NCBI GenBank assembly: GCA_910577675.1
Contig: CAJTOR010000003.1
Location: 389 to 31,978, forward strand
DNA: 31,590 bases
Origin: an uncultured Lachnospiraceae bacterium
GTDB taxonomy: Bacteria > Bacillota > Clostridia > Lachnospirales > Lachnospiraceae
Direction: 5' to 3'
Part shown: positions 15,446 to 23,726 of the stretch, piece after piece
Layout of the letters: each line of letters begins with the position of its first letter
How positions within the stretch are numbered: position 1 is the first letter of the stretch
Translations under genes and position numbers: made by a program
Notes under the pieces: generated by a model
Database searches by the model: none
What the model was told of the DNA's origin: nothing
What the model saw: only the letters and a program-made list of their open reading frames with translations

Positions 15446-16297
15446 ATGAAATATAAGATTTTGATATCGGGAAAGAACAATACCATAATCGATGATTTCT
15501 TTTCCCAGATGAGTGATGATTTTGAGGCCGTAACGACATCGAACCGCTATGATGATATGATAAGGCACCTCTCCTTTTATAAGCCGGATGTCTTTGTTTA
15601 TTGTATTTCAGGGGAGTCGCGCGACAATATCAACCAGCTTATCAATGCGAAGTTCAGGATGATGGAAACGCGCATACCCATTGTTTTAATCGGCGCGAAG
15701 GAGGAGTGCGATGAGGTTGAGAGGATTGCGATAAATCTCTTTGACCTTACATTGTACCGCCCGATTTCAATACCAGCAATCACCGCGAGGATCTCGAAGC
15801 TTTTGGAGGGAAGACCGCGGATGGAGGCGCAAAAGCCTTCTTTTGAGCCGGAGGCCATCCCACCAGGAATCTTCGCATCAAAATCATTGTCCCCATCCGT
15901 GGCGGCACAGCTTGGGGGGGCTATGGCAAACCGCGGGCGCAAGCATGTGCTTGTTGTGGATGATAATTCCATGATGCTTAAATTAATCAAGGAATACCTG
16001 CATGAAACATATGATGTGGCAACGGCAGTCAGCGGGAAAATTGCCATGAAATTCCTTGAGCGCAGGATGACGGACCTTATCCTGCTCGACTATGAGATGC
16101 CCGGGGAAAACGGACCTGCTGTGCTCGAGCAGCTTCGGGCAAACGAGGCGACAAAAGATATCCCGGTGGTCTTTCTAACAGGAGTTACCGAAACAAAAAA
16201 AATCCAGGAAGCACTTATGCTCAAGCCGCAGAGTTACCTGCTTAAACCGGTCAACCGCGAAAAACTTTTAAGCACGATCGAAAGTTTGATTCAATAA
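15446..16297 (+). CDS. Response regulator with degenerate N-terminal receiver and active C-terminal receiver
   Basis: A 283-residue cytosolic protein without a DNA-binding or enzymatic output domain. Residues about 1-122 have the receiver pattern but lack its chemistry: the phospho-acceptor position reads DVFVYC (Cys53 for Asp) and the conserved lysine position reads YRP (Arg105). A Pro/Ser-rich linker (about 123-165) follows. Residues 166-283 are a canonical receiver with VVDDNS (Asp172/173), LLDYEMPG (Asp215), FLTG (Thr245) and LLKPV (Lys267). AAAGGA at 15432-15437 sets the start. It lies 45 bases before the hybrid kinase and is the likely phosphorelay partner of its HPt domain. Output would be by protein contact, as in CheY-like or adaptor regulators; the target is unknown. 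Confidence 0.88.
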   Translation: MKYKILISGKNNTIIDDFFSQMSDDFEAVTTSNRYDDMIRHLSFYKPDVFVYCISGESRDNINQLINAKFRMMETRIPIVLIGAKEECDEVERIAINLFDLTLYRPISIPAITARISKLLEGRPRMEAQKPSFEPEAIPPGIFASKSLSPSVAAQLGGAMANRGRKHVLVVDDNSMMLKLIKEYLHETYDVATAVSGKIAMKFLERRMTDLILLDYEMPGENGPAVLEQLRANEATKDIPVVFLTGVTETKKIQEALMLKPQSYLLKPVNREKLLSTIESLIQ

Positions 16298-16342
16298 TTT
16301 TGGCAGAAAATCGGAAAAGTATGGGAAGGAGGCAGCATACAT

Positions 16343-19030
16343 ATGGATATTATGGATTATGAGCTGCAATTAACCGACTTGATTGACCTAGAAACTTTGC
16401 AGAAGATCCAGGATGCTTATTCGGAAACCAGCGATATCGCCGTGATTACGACGAATGCGGACGGGGTGGCGGTAACGGAGGGTTCCAATTTCTGTGAATT
16501 CTGCAAATACACCAGGGCTTCAAGCATTGGCCGTGTGCGCTGTGAGCAGTGCAACAAAAACGGGGCATCCATAGCCCTGAGGAAGGGAGCATCCATTGTA
16601 TATTCCTGCCATGCGGGTCTTATGGATTTTGTGGCACCGATTATGGTGAACGGCAGGCAGGTGGGCTGCTTTATCGGCGGGCAGATATTAACAAGCCCGG
16701 TTGAGGAGCAGCAGATAAGGACGCTTGCGTCAGAAATCGGGGTGGACGCGGAGGAGTACATTGCCGCCGGAAAAAAGGTGGCGGTGATGGAGCAGGAAAA
16801 GGTGGAAAAGGCAGCGAAATCCCTTTTTACCATTGCAAACATACTCTCCGATATGGCGTATCGGCGCTATCTTGTCCATAAGAGTAATGTGCAGCTTGAG
16901 CAGTCCGAAACCATGAAATCGGATTTCCTTGCGAACATGAGCCACGAGATCCGCACGCCGATGAATGCCGTGATTGGCATGGCGGAGATGGCGTTAAGGG
17001 AGGAACTGCCCGCGGTGGCAAGGGAATATATTACCCAGATTAAAGGGGCGGGCAAATCCCTGCTTACCATTATCAATGATATATTGGATTTCTCGAAAAT
17101 TGAGTCGGGCAAGATGGATATAAGCGAAGTGGAATACGAGCCGATGTCCATGGTCTACGATGTCGCAAATATTGTGATGACCAGGCTTAAAGACAAGGAC
17201 GTGGAACTCATTTTGGATATTGACCCGACCCTTCCAAACAGGCTCTACGGCGACAATATCCGCATTAAGCAGGTGCTGTTAAACCTTACCAACAATGCGG
17301 CGAAGTTTACCTGGCAGGGAAGAATCCTGGTCAAGGTTGATTATGTGAATACAAAACGGGGGGAGATCGAACTGCGCATATCCGTACATGATACGGGGAT
17401 AGGAATCAAACAGGAAGATGTTGGAAAACTTTTCCAGTCCTTCCAGCAGCTTGACAGCAAAAGAAACAGAAATATTGAGGGCACGGGGCTTGGCCTTGCG
17501 ATCTCCCGCAGGCTGCTGCACCTTATGGACGGGCAGATACAGGTGACGAGCGAATATGATAAGGGCAGCGTTTTTTCCTTTTCCCTGCCGCAGAAAATCC
17601 TGGATAAAACCCCGAGTGTCAATCTGCGCAAACGGGGGGAGTACCTGGTTGTGGGGCTGGTATCAAATCCCTATGTAAGGGATAGTTTAAGCAGCGATGT
17701 TTCAAAACTTGGTTTGAATTTTCTGGGGATGTCGGGGGCAAAGGAACTTGACACGCTGCCCGAGGATAAAAAAATCTTCCTTTTTGTGGAGCACCCGCTT
17801 TTTTCCGACCGTGTGGAGGTATATGTCCGCTACCATCCGAAGGTTACGGCAGTGCTGTTAATTGATTTTTTTGACCATGTGGACTATCATATGCAGAACC
17901 TTCTTGTATTGCGCAAACCTCTTTTTATCCTGAATATTGCGACGATTTTAAACGGCGATGAGCTGTTGGTTAACAGCGATACGGAACAGAAGGAATTTGA
18001 TTTTATCGCGCCGGATGCCCACATCCTTATTGTCGATGACAACACGGTCAACCTGACGGTTGCGGAGGGGCTGCTTGAGCCGCTCAAAATGCAGATTGAA
18101 ACGGTTACAAGCGGGAAGGCTGCGATCGATAAGATTATGGAATTCCATTATGATATTGTTTTTATGGATCATATGATGCCGGAACTTGACGGGGTGGAAA
18201 CCACCCATATTATCAGGCGCTTCCATCCGGAGTACGATGATGTGCCGATAATTGCCCTTACAGCGAATGCCGTGGATGGCACAAAGGAGATGTTTTGCCG
18301 CGAGGGCATGAACGATTTTGTTGCCAAACCGATTGAGCTGCGCATACTTGCTGCAAAGGTAAAGCAGTGGCTGCCGGTCGAGAAAATCCAGAAGGTTTAC
18401 AATATGGTAGGCGAGCAGGATGCGGGTGGCAAGGAGCCAATTGTGATCGGCGGTCTTGACGTGCAGTACGCGCTGAAAATGCTTTCCAGCGAATCCCTGT
18501 TCTGGAAGGTATTAAAAGTATTTTACCGGAGTATTAAAAAGAAAGTCAAGCTGATTAAGATGATTGAGGAGGAAGAGAACTGGACGGATTATACCATCGA
18601 AGTCCATGGGCTCAAAAATGCGGCAAGGCAGATCGGCGCGCTGCAATTATCCGATATGGCAGCGGAGCTTGAGAGGGCAGGAAACGCGAGGGACACGGCA
18701 ATAATCCATGCATTTACGGATGAATTGCTCTCTCTATACAGCAGTTACCAGCAGGTTTTAGAGCCTTTTTGTGCCGAGAAGGAGGAGCAGGGAAAGAAGA
18801 GTATCCCGGCACAAAAACTTTCGGAGTGCTTTAAAAAGCTTGGGGAGGCAGTGGATGACCTTGACATGGATCGGATGGAGGAAGTGGTCGGGGTTATGGA
18901 TCAATACCGTTATGAGGGGTGGCAGCAGGAACTTTTTTTGAAACTTAAAGATGCCGTGGAGGATGTCGATGTGGATGCCTGCGCGGAGATTATGAGGAAT
19001 TGGCTTTCTGCGGGATACGGGAGTGACTAG
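16343..19030 (+). CDS. Cytosolic hybrid histidine kinase with PocR sensor, two receivers (one degenerate) and HPt
   Basis: An 895-residue multi-step phosphorelay protein with no membrane segment. Order: PocR-type sensor (about 8-175) with CEFC (51-54), CEQC (67-70) and Cys89 in YSCH; a short coiled coil; HisKA with SHEIRTPMN (His201); HATPase_c with NLTNNAAK (314-321), DTGIGI (350-355) and GTGLGL (380-385); a degenerate receiver (about 433-545) whose phospho-acceptor site reads KIFLFVEHP; a true receiver with VDDN (Asp565/566), FMDHMMPELDG (Asp609), ALTAN (Thr640) and AKP (Lys662); and HPt with EVHGLKNAA (His755), followed by a helical tail. AAGGAGG at 16326-16332 precedes the ATG. PocR domains are thought to bind small hydrophobic or diol-type molecules, but the ligand is not deducible. 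The receiver-regulator gene just upstream is the natural partner. Confidence 0.93.
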   Translation: MDIMDYELQLTDLIDLETLQKIQDAYSETSDIAVITTNADGVAVTEGSNFCEFCKYTRASSIGRVRCEQCNKNGASIALRKGASIVYSCHAGLMDFVAPIMVNGRQVGCFIGGQILTSPVEEQQIRTLASEIGVDAEEYIAAGKKVAVMEQEKVEKAAKSLFTIANILSDMAYRRYLVHKSNVQLEQSETMKSDFLANMSHEIRTPMNAVIGMAEMALREELPAVAREYITQIKGAGKSLLTIINDILDFSKIESGKMDISEVEYEPMSMVYDVANIVMTRLKDKDVELILDIDPTLPNRLYGDNIRIKQVLLNLTNNAAKFTWQGRILVKVDYVNTKRGEIELRISVHDTGIGIKQEDVGKLFQSFQQLDSKRNRNIEGTGLGLAISRRLLHLMDGQIQVTSEYDKGSVFSFSLPQKILDKTPSVNLRKRGEYLVVGLVSNPYVRDSLSSDVSKLGLNFLGMSGAKELDTLPEDKKIFLFVEHPLFSDRVEVYVRYHPKVTAVLLIDFFDHVDYHMQNLLVLRKPLFILNIATILNGDELLVNSDTEQKEFDFIAPDAHILIVDDNTVNLTVAEGLLEPLKMQIETVTSGKAAIDKIMEFHYDIVFMDHMMPELDGVETTHIIRRFHPEYDDVPIIALTANAVDGTKEMFCREGMNDFVAKPIELRILAAKVKQWLPVEKIQKVYNMVGEQDAGGKEPIVIGGLDVQYALKMLSSESLFWKVLKVFYRSIKKKVKLIKMIEEEENWTDYTIEVHGLKNAARQIGALQLSDMAAELERAGNARDTAIIHAFTDELLSLYSSYQQVLEPFCAEKEEQGKKSIPAQKLSECFKKLGEAVDDLDMDRMEEVVGVMDQYRYEGWQQELFLKLKDAVEDVDVDACAEIMRNWLSAGYGSD

Positions 19031-19065
19031 GTTCCAAAAAAGAAGAAAAAAATTGGAGAGGACGC

Positions 19066-19092
19066 TAAAGTAATCCGAAAAACAGCCGATAA
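19066..19092 (+). promoter_or_regulatory. Sigma-28 (SigD/FliA) promoter of the flgM operon
   Basis: TAAA (19066-19069), exactly 15 bases, then GCCGATAA (19085-19092) matches the flagellar sigma-28 consensus. It lies 65 bases before flgM. The 20-mer AAAAACAGCCGATAAATAAT around its -10 recurs at the flaG promoter. Confidence 0.93.
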
Positions 19093-19156
19093 ATAATATA
19101 GAGCGGAACGAACTAGACAGACAGCGTACCGCATATCAAATACAGGTGGTGATATT

Positions 19157-19426
19157 ATGCGTGTTGATGCGTTTAACCGTGTGAGCCAGCTTTACCAGGC
19201 GAACAGCACAAAGAAAACTATGAGTGCCGGAAAGAAGGGTGCAAAGGACTGCGTGGAAATTTCCCGGTTAGGGCAGGAATTCCAGACGGTCAGGACAGCC
19301 GCGGCAAAGGCTCCGGATATAAGGGCGGATAAGGTGGCGGCGATCAGGGAAAGTATGGCTGCCGGGACATATTCGATGGATATGGATGCGCTGGCGGATA
19401 AGCTGCTTGCAGGCTATACCTTTTAG
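19157..19426 (+). CDS. flgM: Anti-sigma-28 factor FlgM
   Basis: An 89-residue protein that holds sigma-28 inactive until the hook-basal body can export it. The C-terminal half carries the sigma-binding pattern ADKVAAIRESMAAGTYSMDMDALADKLL, typical of FlgM in Firmicutes; the N-terminal half is low-complexity and basic, as expected for an exported disordered region. AGGTGG at 19144-19149 precedes the ATG by seven bases. It is the first gene after a strong sigma-28 promoter, so it sits in the regulon that it limits. flgN starts 17 bases downstream. Confidence 0.93.
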   Translation: MRVDAFNRVSQLYQANSTKKTMSAGKKGAKDCVEISRLGQEFQTVRTAAAKAPDIRADKVAAIRESMAAGTYSMDMDALADKLLAGYTF

Positions 19427-19443
19427 GATGGGAGGGTGGTGCG

Positions 19444-19959
19444 TTGGCGAGCTTAATTGAAGAACTGATCACGGTACTCAAGGCGGAGGAGGCTGTATAC
19501 AGGGAGCTTCTTCCGGTTGTGGAACAAAAAACACAGATTATAGTCCGTAATGACCTCACCGCTCTCCAGAAGATCACGGAACTCGAGCAGCTTACTGTCG
19601 AGAAAGTGAACGCCCTGGAGCATAAAAGAGATGGGGTCATTGTAAATATGGGAGTTGTGTTGGGCAGGGATCCGAGGTCACTTACGCTTAGCAAGCTGAT
19701 TTCACTGCTTGAGGGGCAGCCGAAGGAACAGAGGGAACTTTCCCTGCTGCACGATTCTCTCACCGCAATTCTGAAAAATTTATCCGATGCGAATCTTCGC
19801 AATCAATCACTGATAGAACAATCCCTAGAGATGATAGAATTCAATATGAATTTGATTCAGAGCACAAGGATGTCACCGGGGAGTGGAAGTTACACAAAAA
19901 GCGCGTATGAGAATGACGCGCCGGCCTGGCAGACAGGGATGTTTGATGCCAGGCAATAA
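19444..19959 (+). CDS. flgN: FlgN-like flagellar export chaperone
   Basis: A 171-residue, largely helical, acidic protein (MASLIEELITVLKAEEAVYRELLPVVEQKTQIIV) with the FlgN pattern and position: between flgM and flgK. FlgN binds the C-termini of FlgK and FlgL and brings them to the export gate. The start is TTG, set by GGGAGG at 19430-19435 eight bases upstream; no in-frame ATG or GTG is available near it, and the first Met inside would remove the leading helix. A weak start may keep chaperone levels low relative to its clients. The last ~30 residues are Ser/Gly/Tyr-rich and probably unstructured. Confidence 0.88.
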   Translation: MASLIEELITVLKAEEAVYRELLPVVEQKTQIIVRNDLTALQKITELEQLTVEKVNALEHKRDGVIVNMGVVLGRDPRSLTLSKLISLLEGQPKEQRELSLLHDSLTAILKNLSDANLRNQSLIEQSLEMIEFNMNLIQSTRMSPGSGSYTKSAYENDAPAWQTGMFDARQ

Positions 19960-19980
19960 AAAAGAACCGGAGGATATTTT

Positions 19981-21864
19981 ATGGGCTTGATGGGCGATTT
20001 ATACATTGGCAAGTCCGGGCTTAGCATGAGCCAGTATGCGATCAATACGACTTCGCATAACCTTGCCAATGTGGACACGAAAGGCTACAGCAGACAGCAG
20101 ACGATCTTTGGGACGACACAGTATACAACTGTTGGGAATAATGTGATCTCAAAGATGCAGACCGGCCTCGGTGTGAACACGGAGGAAGTAAAGCAGAGCA
20201 GGAACGCGTTCCTCGATAAGGCGTACCGCAGGGAGATCGGGCGCGAGAGTTTCTACAGCATGCAGTACGAGACAGTTTCAGAGATGGAAAATATCTACGG
20301 GGAGCTTGAGGGTGTCGCGTTCCAGAATTCGATCGGGGAACTCTGGGAGGCGCTCCAGGAAACAGCGAAGGAGCCCGACAGCATTGTGACCAGGGCATCC
20401 TTGGTGGAGCGCGCCGTGGCATTTACGGAGCGCGCCGAAAATATATTCAAGCAGATATCACAGTACCAGGTGGACTTAAACGAGGATATCGAGTCGCAGG
20501 TTGAGCGCATCAATGAGATCGGTGATGAGATAGCAGCGCTGAACCGGGAAATCCTGAAGTACGAGGGCGCGAAGATCGAAAAGGCGAACGATTTGCGGGA
20601 TAAGCGGAACGCACTTTTAGACGAGCTTGGCCAGTATATAAATATAACTTACCAGGAGGGGCATGACGGGCAGGTTTCCGTGATGGCGGAGGCGGTTCCA
20701 TTCGTGTCAGACCATGTTGTCTTCCACATGTCTACGATGACGCAGGTGGATCTGATGACCAGGGATCTTGCAAGAAAGTACGGCGGGGATGAGGAAGCGC
20801 TAGAGAGGGCGAAGCTTGAGGCGGAGAGGCTGTGCGGGAATTCCCAGATGTTAGTGCCGATCTGGCCGGTTTACGGCGACCGCGAGGTATTCAATTTCGA
20901 TATGCTTCCCACCACCAAGGCGAACACCGATGTCGGGGGATTAAAGGGGCTGATCCTTGCCCGTGGCACAAAAGTCGGCAAGTATACGGATATTCCGCCG
21001 AGACCGACGGAGGAGGAATATACCGACGAGGACGGCAATCTTGACGTGGATGCATATGAGGAGGCAATGCGGATCTTTGAGCAGGAGGCAAAAATATATA
21101 ATGCCTCGATTGAACCTTCTGCCATCATGACGGTACAGGCTCAGTTTGACCAGCTTGTCCACGGTATTGTAACGACGATCAATGATATTCTCTGCCCGAA
21201 TAAGGAGTACATACTTGGGGAGGATATTTCCTATACGGATTCTAACGGGAATCTGATCGAGTATAAGGCGGGCGATACAATCCGCATTCTGGACCGGGAG
21301 AAGGCACCGCTTGGAATGGATGAGAGTGAGGAGCCGGGAACTGAACTCTTCTCAAGGAAATCAGTAAAGCGCTACGAGAAGGTAATGGTGGACGGGGAGG
21401 AACTCTGGATCTATAACGAGGAGGACGCGGGCGACAATTATTCGCTCTATACGCTCGGTGAGATCGAGATCAACCAGGAAGTTCTCGAGGACAAATCAAA
21501 ACTTCCGTTCAGCCAGAACAAGGGAACCGGTGATTTTGATATTAAGACCGCAGAACAGTTGATCGAAGCGTGGGGCTCGAAGTTTTCCACACTCTCGCCG
21601 AACACCCTGACCCGCTATTCCTTCGCGGAATATTACACTGCTTTTGTCGGGGAGATGGCAAACAGGGGGGATACTTTGGACACGATTGCGGGCAACCAGG
21701 AAGCGATGGTGCAGGATATTGACAATAAACGTCTTTCGATCAGCGGTGTTTCCTCGGACGAGGAGCTGACGAACCTGATTAAATTCCAGCACGCCTACAA
21801 TGCGGCGGCGCGCTATGTTAATGTTGTGGACGAGATGCTCGAGCATATCGTTACCCGCTTATAA
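19981..21864 (+). CDS. flgK: Flagellar hook-associated protein 1 (FlgK), first copy
   Basis: HAP1, the first hook-filament junction protein. 627 residues, longer than the roughly 500-550 of Bacillus or enterobacterial FlgK. The N-terminus has the rod/hook signature GKSGLSMSQYAINTTSHNLANVDTKGYSRQ (10-39). A helical D1 region with heptads (about 90-215) follows. The C-terminus has DIDNKRLSISGVSSDEELTNLIKFQHAYNAAARYVNVVDEMLEHI, the usual FlgK/FlgL helix. The extra length lies in a central acidic part (about 320-520) containing TDEDGNLDVD (348-357) and an EDAGDN-type stretch. GGAGG at 19970-19974 sets the start. It is followed after 13 bases by a second, diverged FlgK. Confidence 0.95.
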   Translation: MGLMGDLYIGKSGLSMSQYAINTTSHNLANVDTKGYSRQQTIFGTTQYTTVGNNVISKMQTGLGVNTEEVKQSRNAFLDKAYRREIGRESFYSMQYETVSEMENIYGELEGVAFQNSIGELWEALQETAKEPDSIVTRASLVERAVAFTERAENIFKQISQYQVDLNEDIESQVERINEIGDEIAALNREILKYEGAKIEKANDLRDKRNALLDELGQYINITYQEGHDGQVSVMAEAVPFVSDHVVFHMSTMTQVDLMTRDLARKYGGDEEALERAKLEAERLCGNSQMLVPIWPVYGDREVFNFDMLPTTKANTDVGGLKGLILARGTKVGKYTDIPPRPTEEEYTDEDGNLDVDAYEEAMRIFEQEAKIYNASIEPSAIMTVQAQFDQLVHGIVTTINDILCPNKEYILGEDISYTDSNGNLIEYKAGDTIRILDREKAPLGMDESEEPGTELFSRKSVKRYEKVMVDGEELWIYNEEDAGDNYSLYTLGEIEINQEVLEDKSKLPFSQNKGTGDFDIKTAEQLIEAWGSKFSTLSPNTLTRYSFAEYYTAFVGEMANRGDTLDTIAGNQEAMVQDIDNKRLSISGVSSDEELTNLIKFQHAYNAAARYVNVVDEMLEHIVTRL

Positions 21865-21877
21865 AGGAGGATGAAAT

Positions 21878-23716
21878 ATGCCGAGTACATTTTTTGGTTT
21901 ATCTATAGCAAAATCCGGACTGTATGCCTCGATGGGGGGCATTAACACCACGGCGCATAATATTTCGCACACGAACACCGAAGGTTACTGCCGCCAGGTT
22001 ATGGGGCAGACCGCGGGCAGTGCGCTGCGCGTGAATTCCACCTACGGTATGGCGGGGAGTGGTGTCGATATCACGGGTGTGGAGCAGATGAGGGATATTT
22101 ATTATGACTTGAAGTTCCGCAGCAACAGCACGATGGCGGGCGAATATCTTTCAAAGCAGCATTATATGTCGGAGATTGAGAGCTATTTTAACGAGATCAA
22201 CCTTGAGGGCTTTACCACCAGCTTCAACTCAATGTTCGACACTTTGCAGGAGCTTGCCAAAAATCCTTCCGACCTTGCGTGCCGCACGCAGGTCACCAAT
22301 TACGGGCAGAGCCTGTGCGAATATTTTAATTCGATTTCGACCAGTATGACAGCCATCCAGGAGGAGGCAAATTTCGAGATCAAGAACCAGGCGGACCGCA
22401 TCACCTCACTTGGTCAGCAGATTGCGGTGCTCACCAAACAGATCAATACCTTAGAGTCAAACGGCGGGACGGCGAACGACCTGCGCGATGAGAGGAACCT
22501 CAGGGTGGATGAACTGTCAACGATCTGCAATATCACGGTTTCGGAGAATGTTGTGGGCAAGGGGGTTGGCATTACCAGCTACCAGGTTAAGATTGACGGG
22601 TATACCCTGGTGGATACTTACGAGTACAATAAACTGATTGCCGTTCCGCAGAAAGAGCGCATAAACCAGACGGACGCGGACGGGATGTATAAATTGATGT
22701 GGAGCAACGGACAGGAGTTTAACAGCAAGAGTGCGAAGCTTGGCGGTACGCTCGCCGCTTTGTTTGCGGTGCGCGACGGCAACAACGGGGAAGCTTTTAA
22801 GGGCAAGGCGGACACGGTGGAGGGCGACGATAAGGTTGTTGTGACAATGTCCAATGTAAATGATGTTACAAAACTTAATATCGCTCCGCAGGGCGTTATC
22901 ACGGTGGGAAACCGCAAGTACGAGTACACGGGCTTTATCGTGAGGGAGGATGAGGACGGCAACTATGAGTATGAGTTTACACTCTCCGAGGATACGCCGG
23001 TCACAAAGAGTGAGGATGAGTCGGATGTGATTATAGGGTGCGATATCGACTACAAGGGTATCCCGTACTATATGTCGCAGCTCAATGAGTGGGTGCGTAC
23101 TTTCGCGCGCGAGTTCAATAATCTGCATACCTCGGGCGAGGATTTAAAGGGGCGCAAGGGGCTTGACTTCTTTAATGCGCCCGACCAGGTAACGGGCAAG
23201 GACTATGTGTTCGGTCAGTCGGAGGAAGATGCCGACGAGGGGATTGTTATCCGTTCCGTGGCGGAGGAGCTTGAGGATGAGAATTCGATCAATTACGGGA
23301 ATTACTATCTGCTCACCGCGGCGAACTTCAAGGTGACAAGTGAAGTATATGGCGATCCTTACATGGTTGCGGCGGCATCGACGATCGTGGACGGCGTGGA
23401 GAATTCCGATATTGCAAAGAAGCTGATCGACCTGAAACTTGATGCCGATATGTTCAGACAGGGTACGCCGGGCGGATTTTTCCAGACGCTTGTGGCGGAG
23501 ATCGGTATCGATTCTGCAAAAGCGAAACAATTTGCCGAAAACCAAGAAAATATCTGTGCGAGTATCACAAACCAGCGGCTTTCGGTCAGCGGCGTTGACA
23601 CGGAGGAGGAGGCGATGAACCTGATCCGCTACAAGATGGCATACAACCTTTCGGCGCAGGCTGTCACGGTTATGAACCAGATTTATGACAAACTGATTAA
23701 TTATATGGGAGCATAG
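21878..23716 (+). CDS. flgK: Second FlgK-type hook-associated protein
   Basis: A 612-residue paralogue of the preceding protein. It keeps the terminal signatures: AKSGLYASMGGINTTAHNISHTNTEGYCRQ near the N-terminus, and ITNQRLSVSGVDTEEEAMNLIRYKMAYNLSAQAVTVMNQIYDKLI at the C-terminus. A coiled coil with EEANFEIKNQADRI is at about 160-200. The middle (about 280-500) is different from the first copy and is acidic (VREDEDGNYEYEF). AAAGGAGG overlaps the previous stop, and the gene ends ten bases before flgL. Both copies look intact, so they may form alternating or successive junction rings, or one may serve a second filament type. HAP3 (flgL) and HAP2 (fliD) are present as separate genes, so this is not a misread of those. 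Confidence 0.92.
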   Translation: MPSTFFGLSIAKSGLYASMGGINTTAHNISHTNTEGYCRQVMGQTAGSALRVNSTYGMAGSGVDITGVEQMRDIYYDLKFRSNSTMAGEYLSKQHYMSEIESYFNEINLEGFTTSFNSMFDTLQELAKNPSDLACRTQVTNYGQSLCEYFNSISTSMTAIQEEANFEIKNQADRITSLGQQIAVLTKQINTLESNGGTANDLRDERNLRVDELSTICNITVSENVVGKGVGITSYQVKIDGYTLVDTYEYNKLIAVPQKERINQTDADGMYKLMWSNGQEFNSKSAKLGGTLAALFAVRDGNNGEAFKGKADTVEGDDKVVVTMSNVNDVTKLNIAPQGVITVGNRKYEYTGFIVREDEDGNYEYEFTLSEDTPVTKSEDESDVIIGCDIDYKGIPYYMSQLNEWVRTFAREFNNLHTSGEDLKGRKGLDFFNAPDQVTGKDYVFGQSEEDADEGIVIRSVAEELEDENSINYGNYYLLTAANFKVTSEVYGDPYMVAAASTIVDGVENSDIAKKLIDLKLDADMFRQGTPGGFFQTLVAEIGIDSAKAKQFAENQENICASITNQRLSVSGVDTEEEAMNLIRYKMAYNLSAQAVTVMNQIYDKLINYMGA

Positions 23717-23726
23717 GAGGCTGCGT

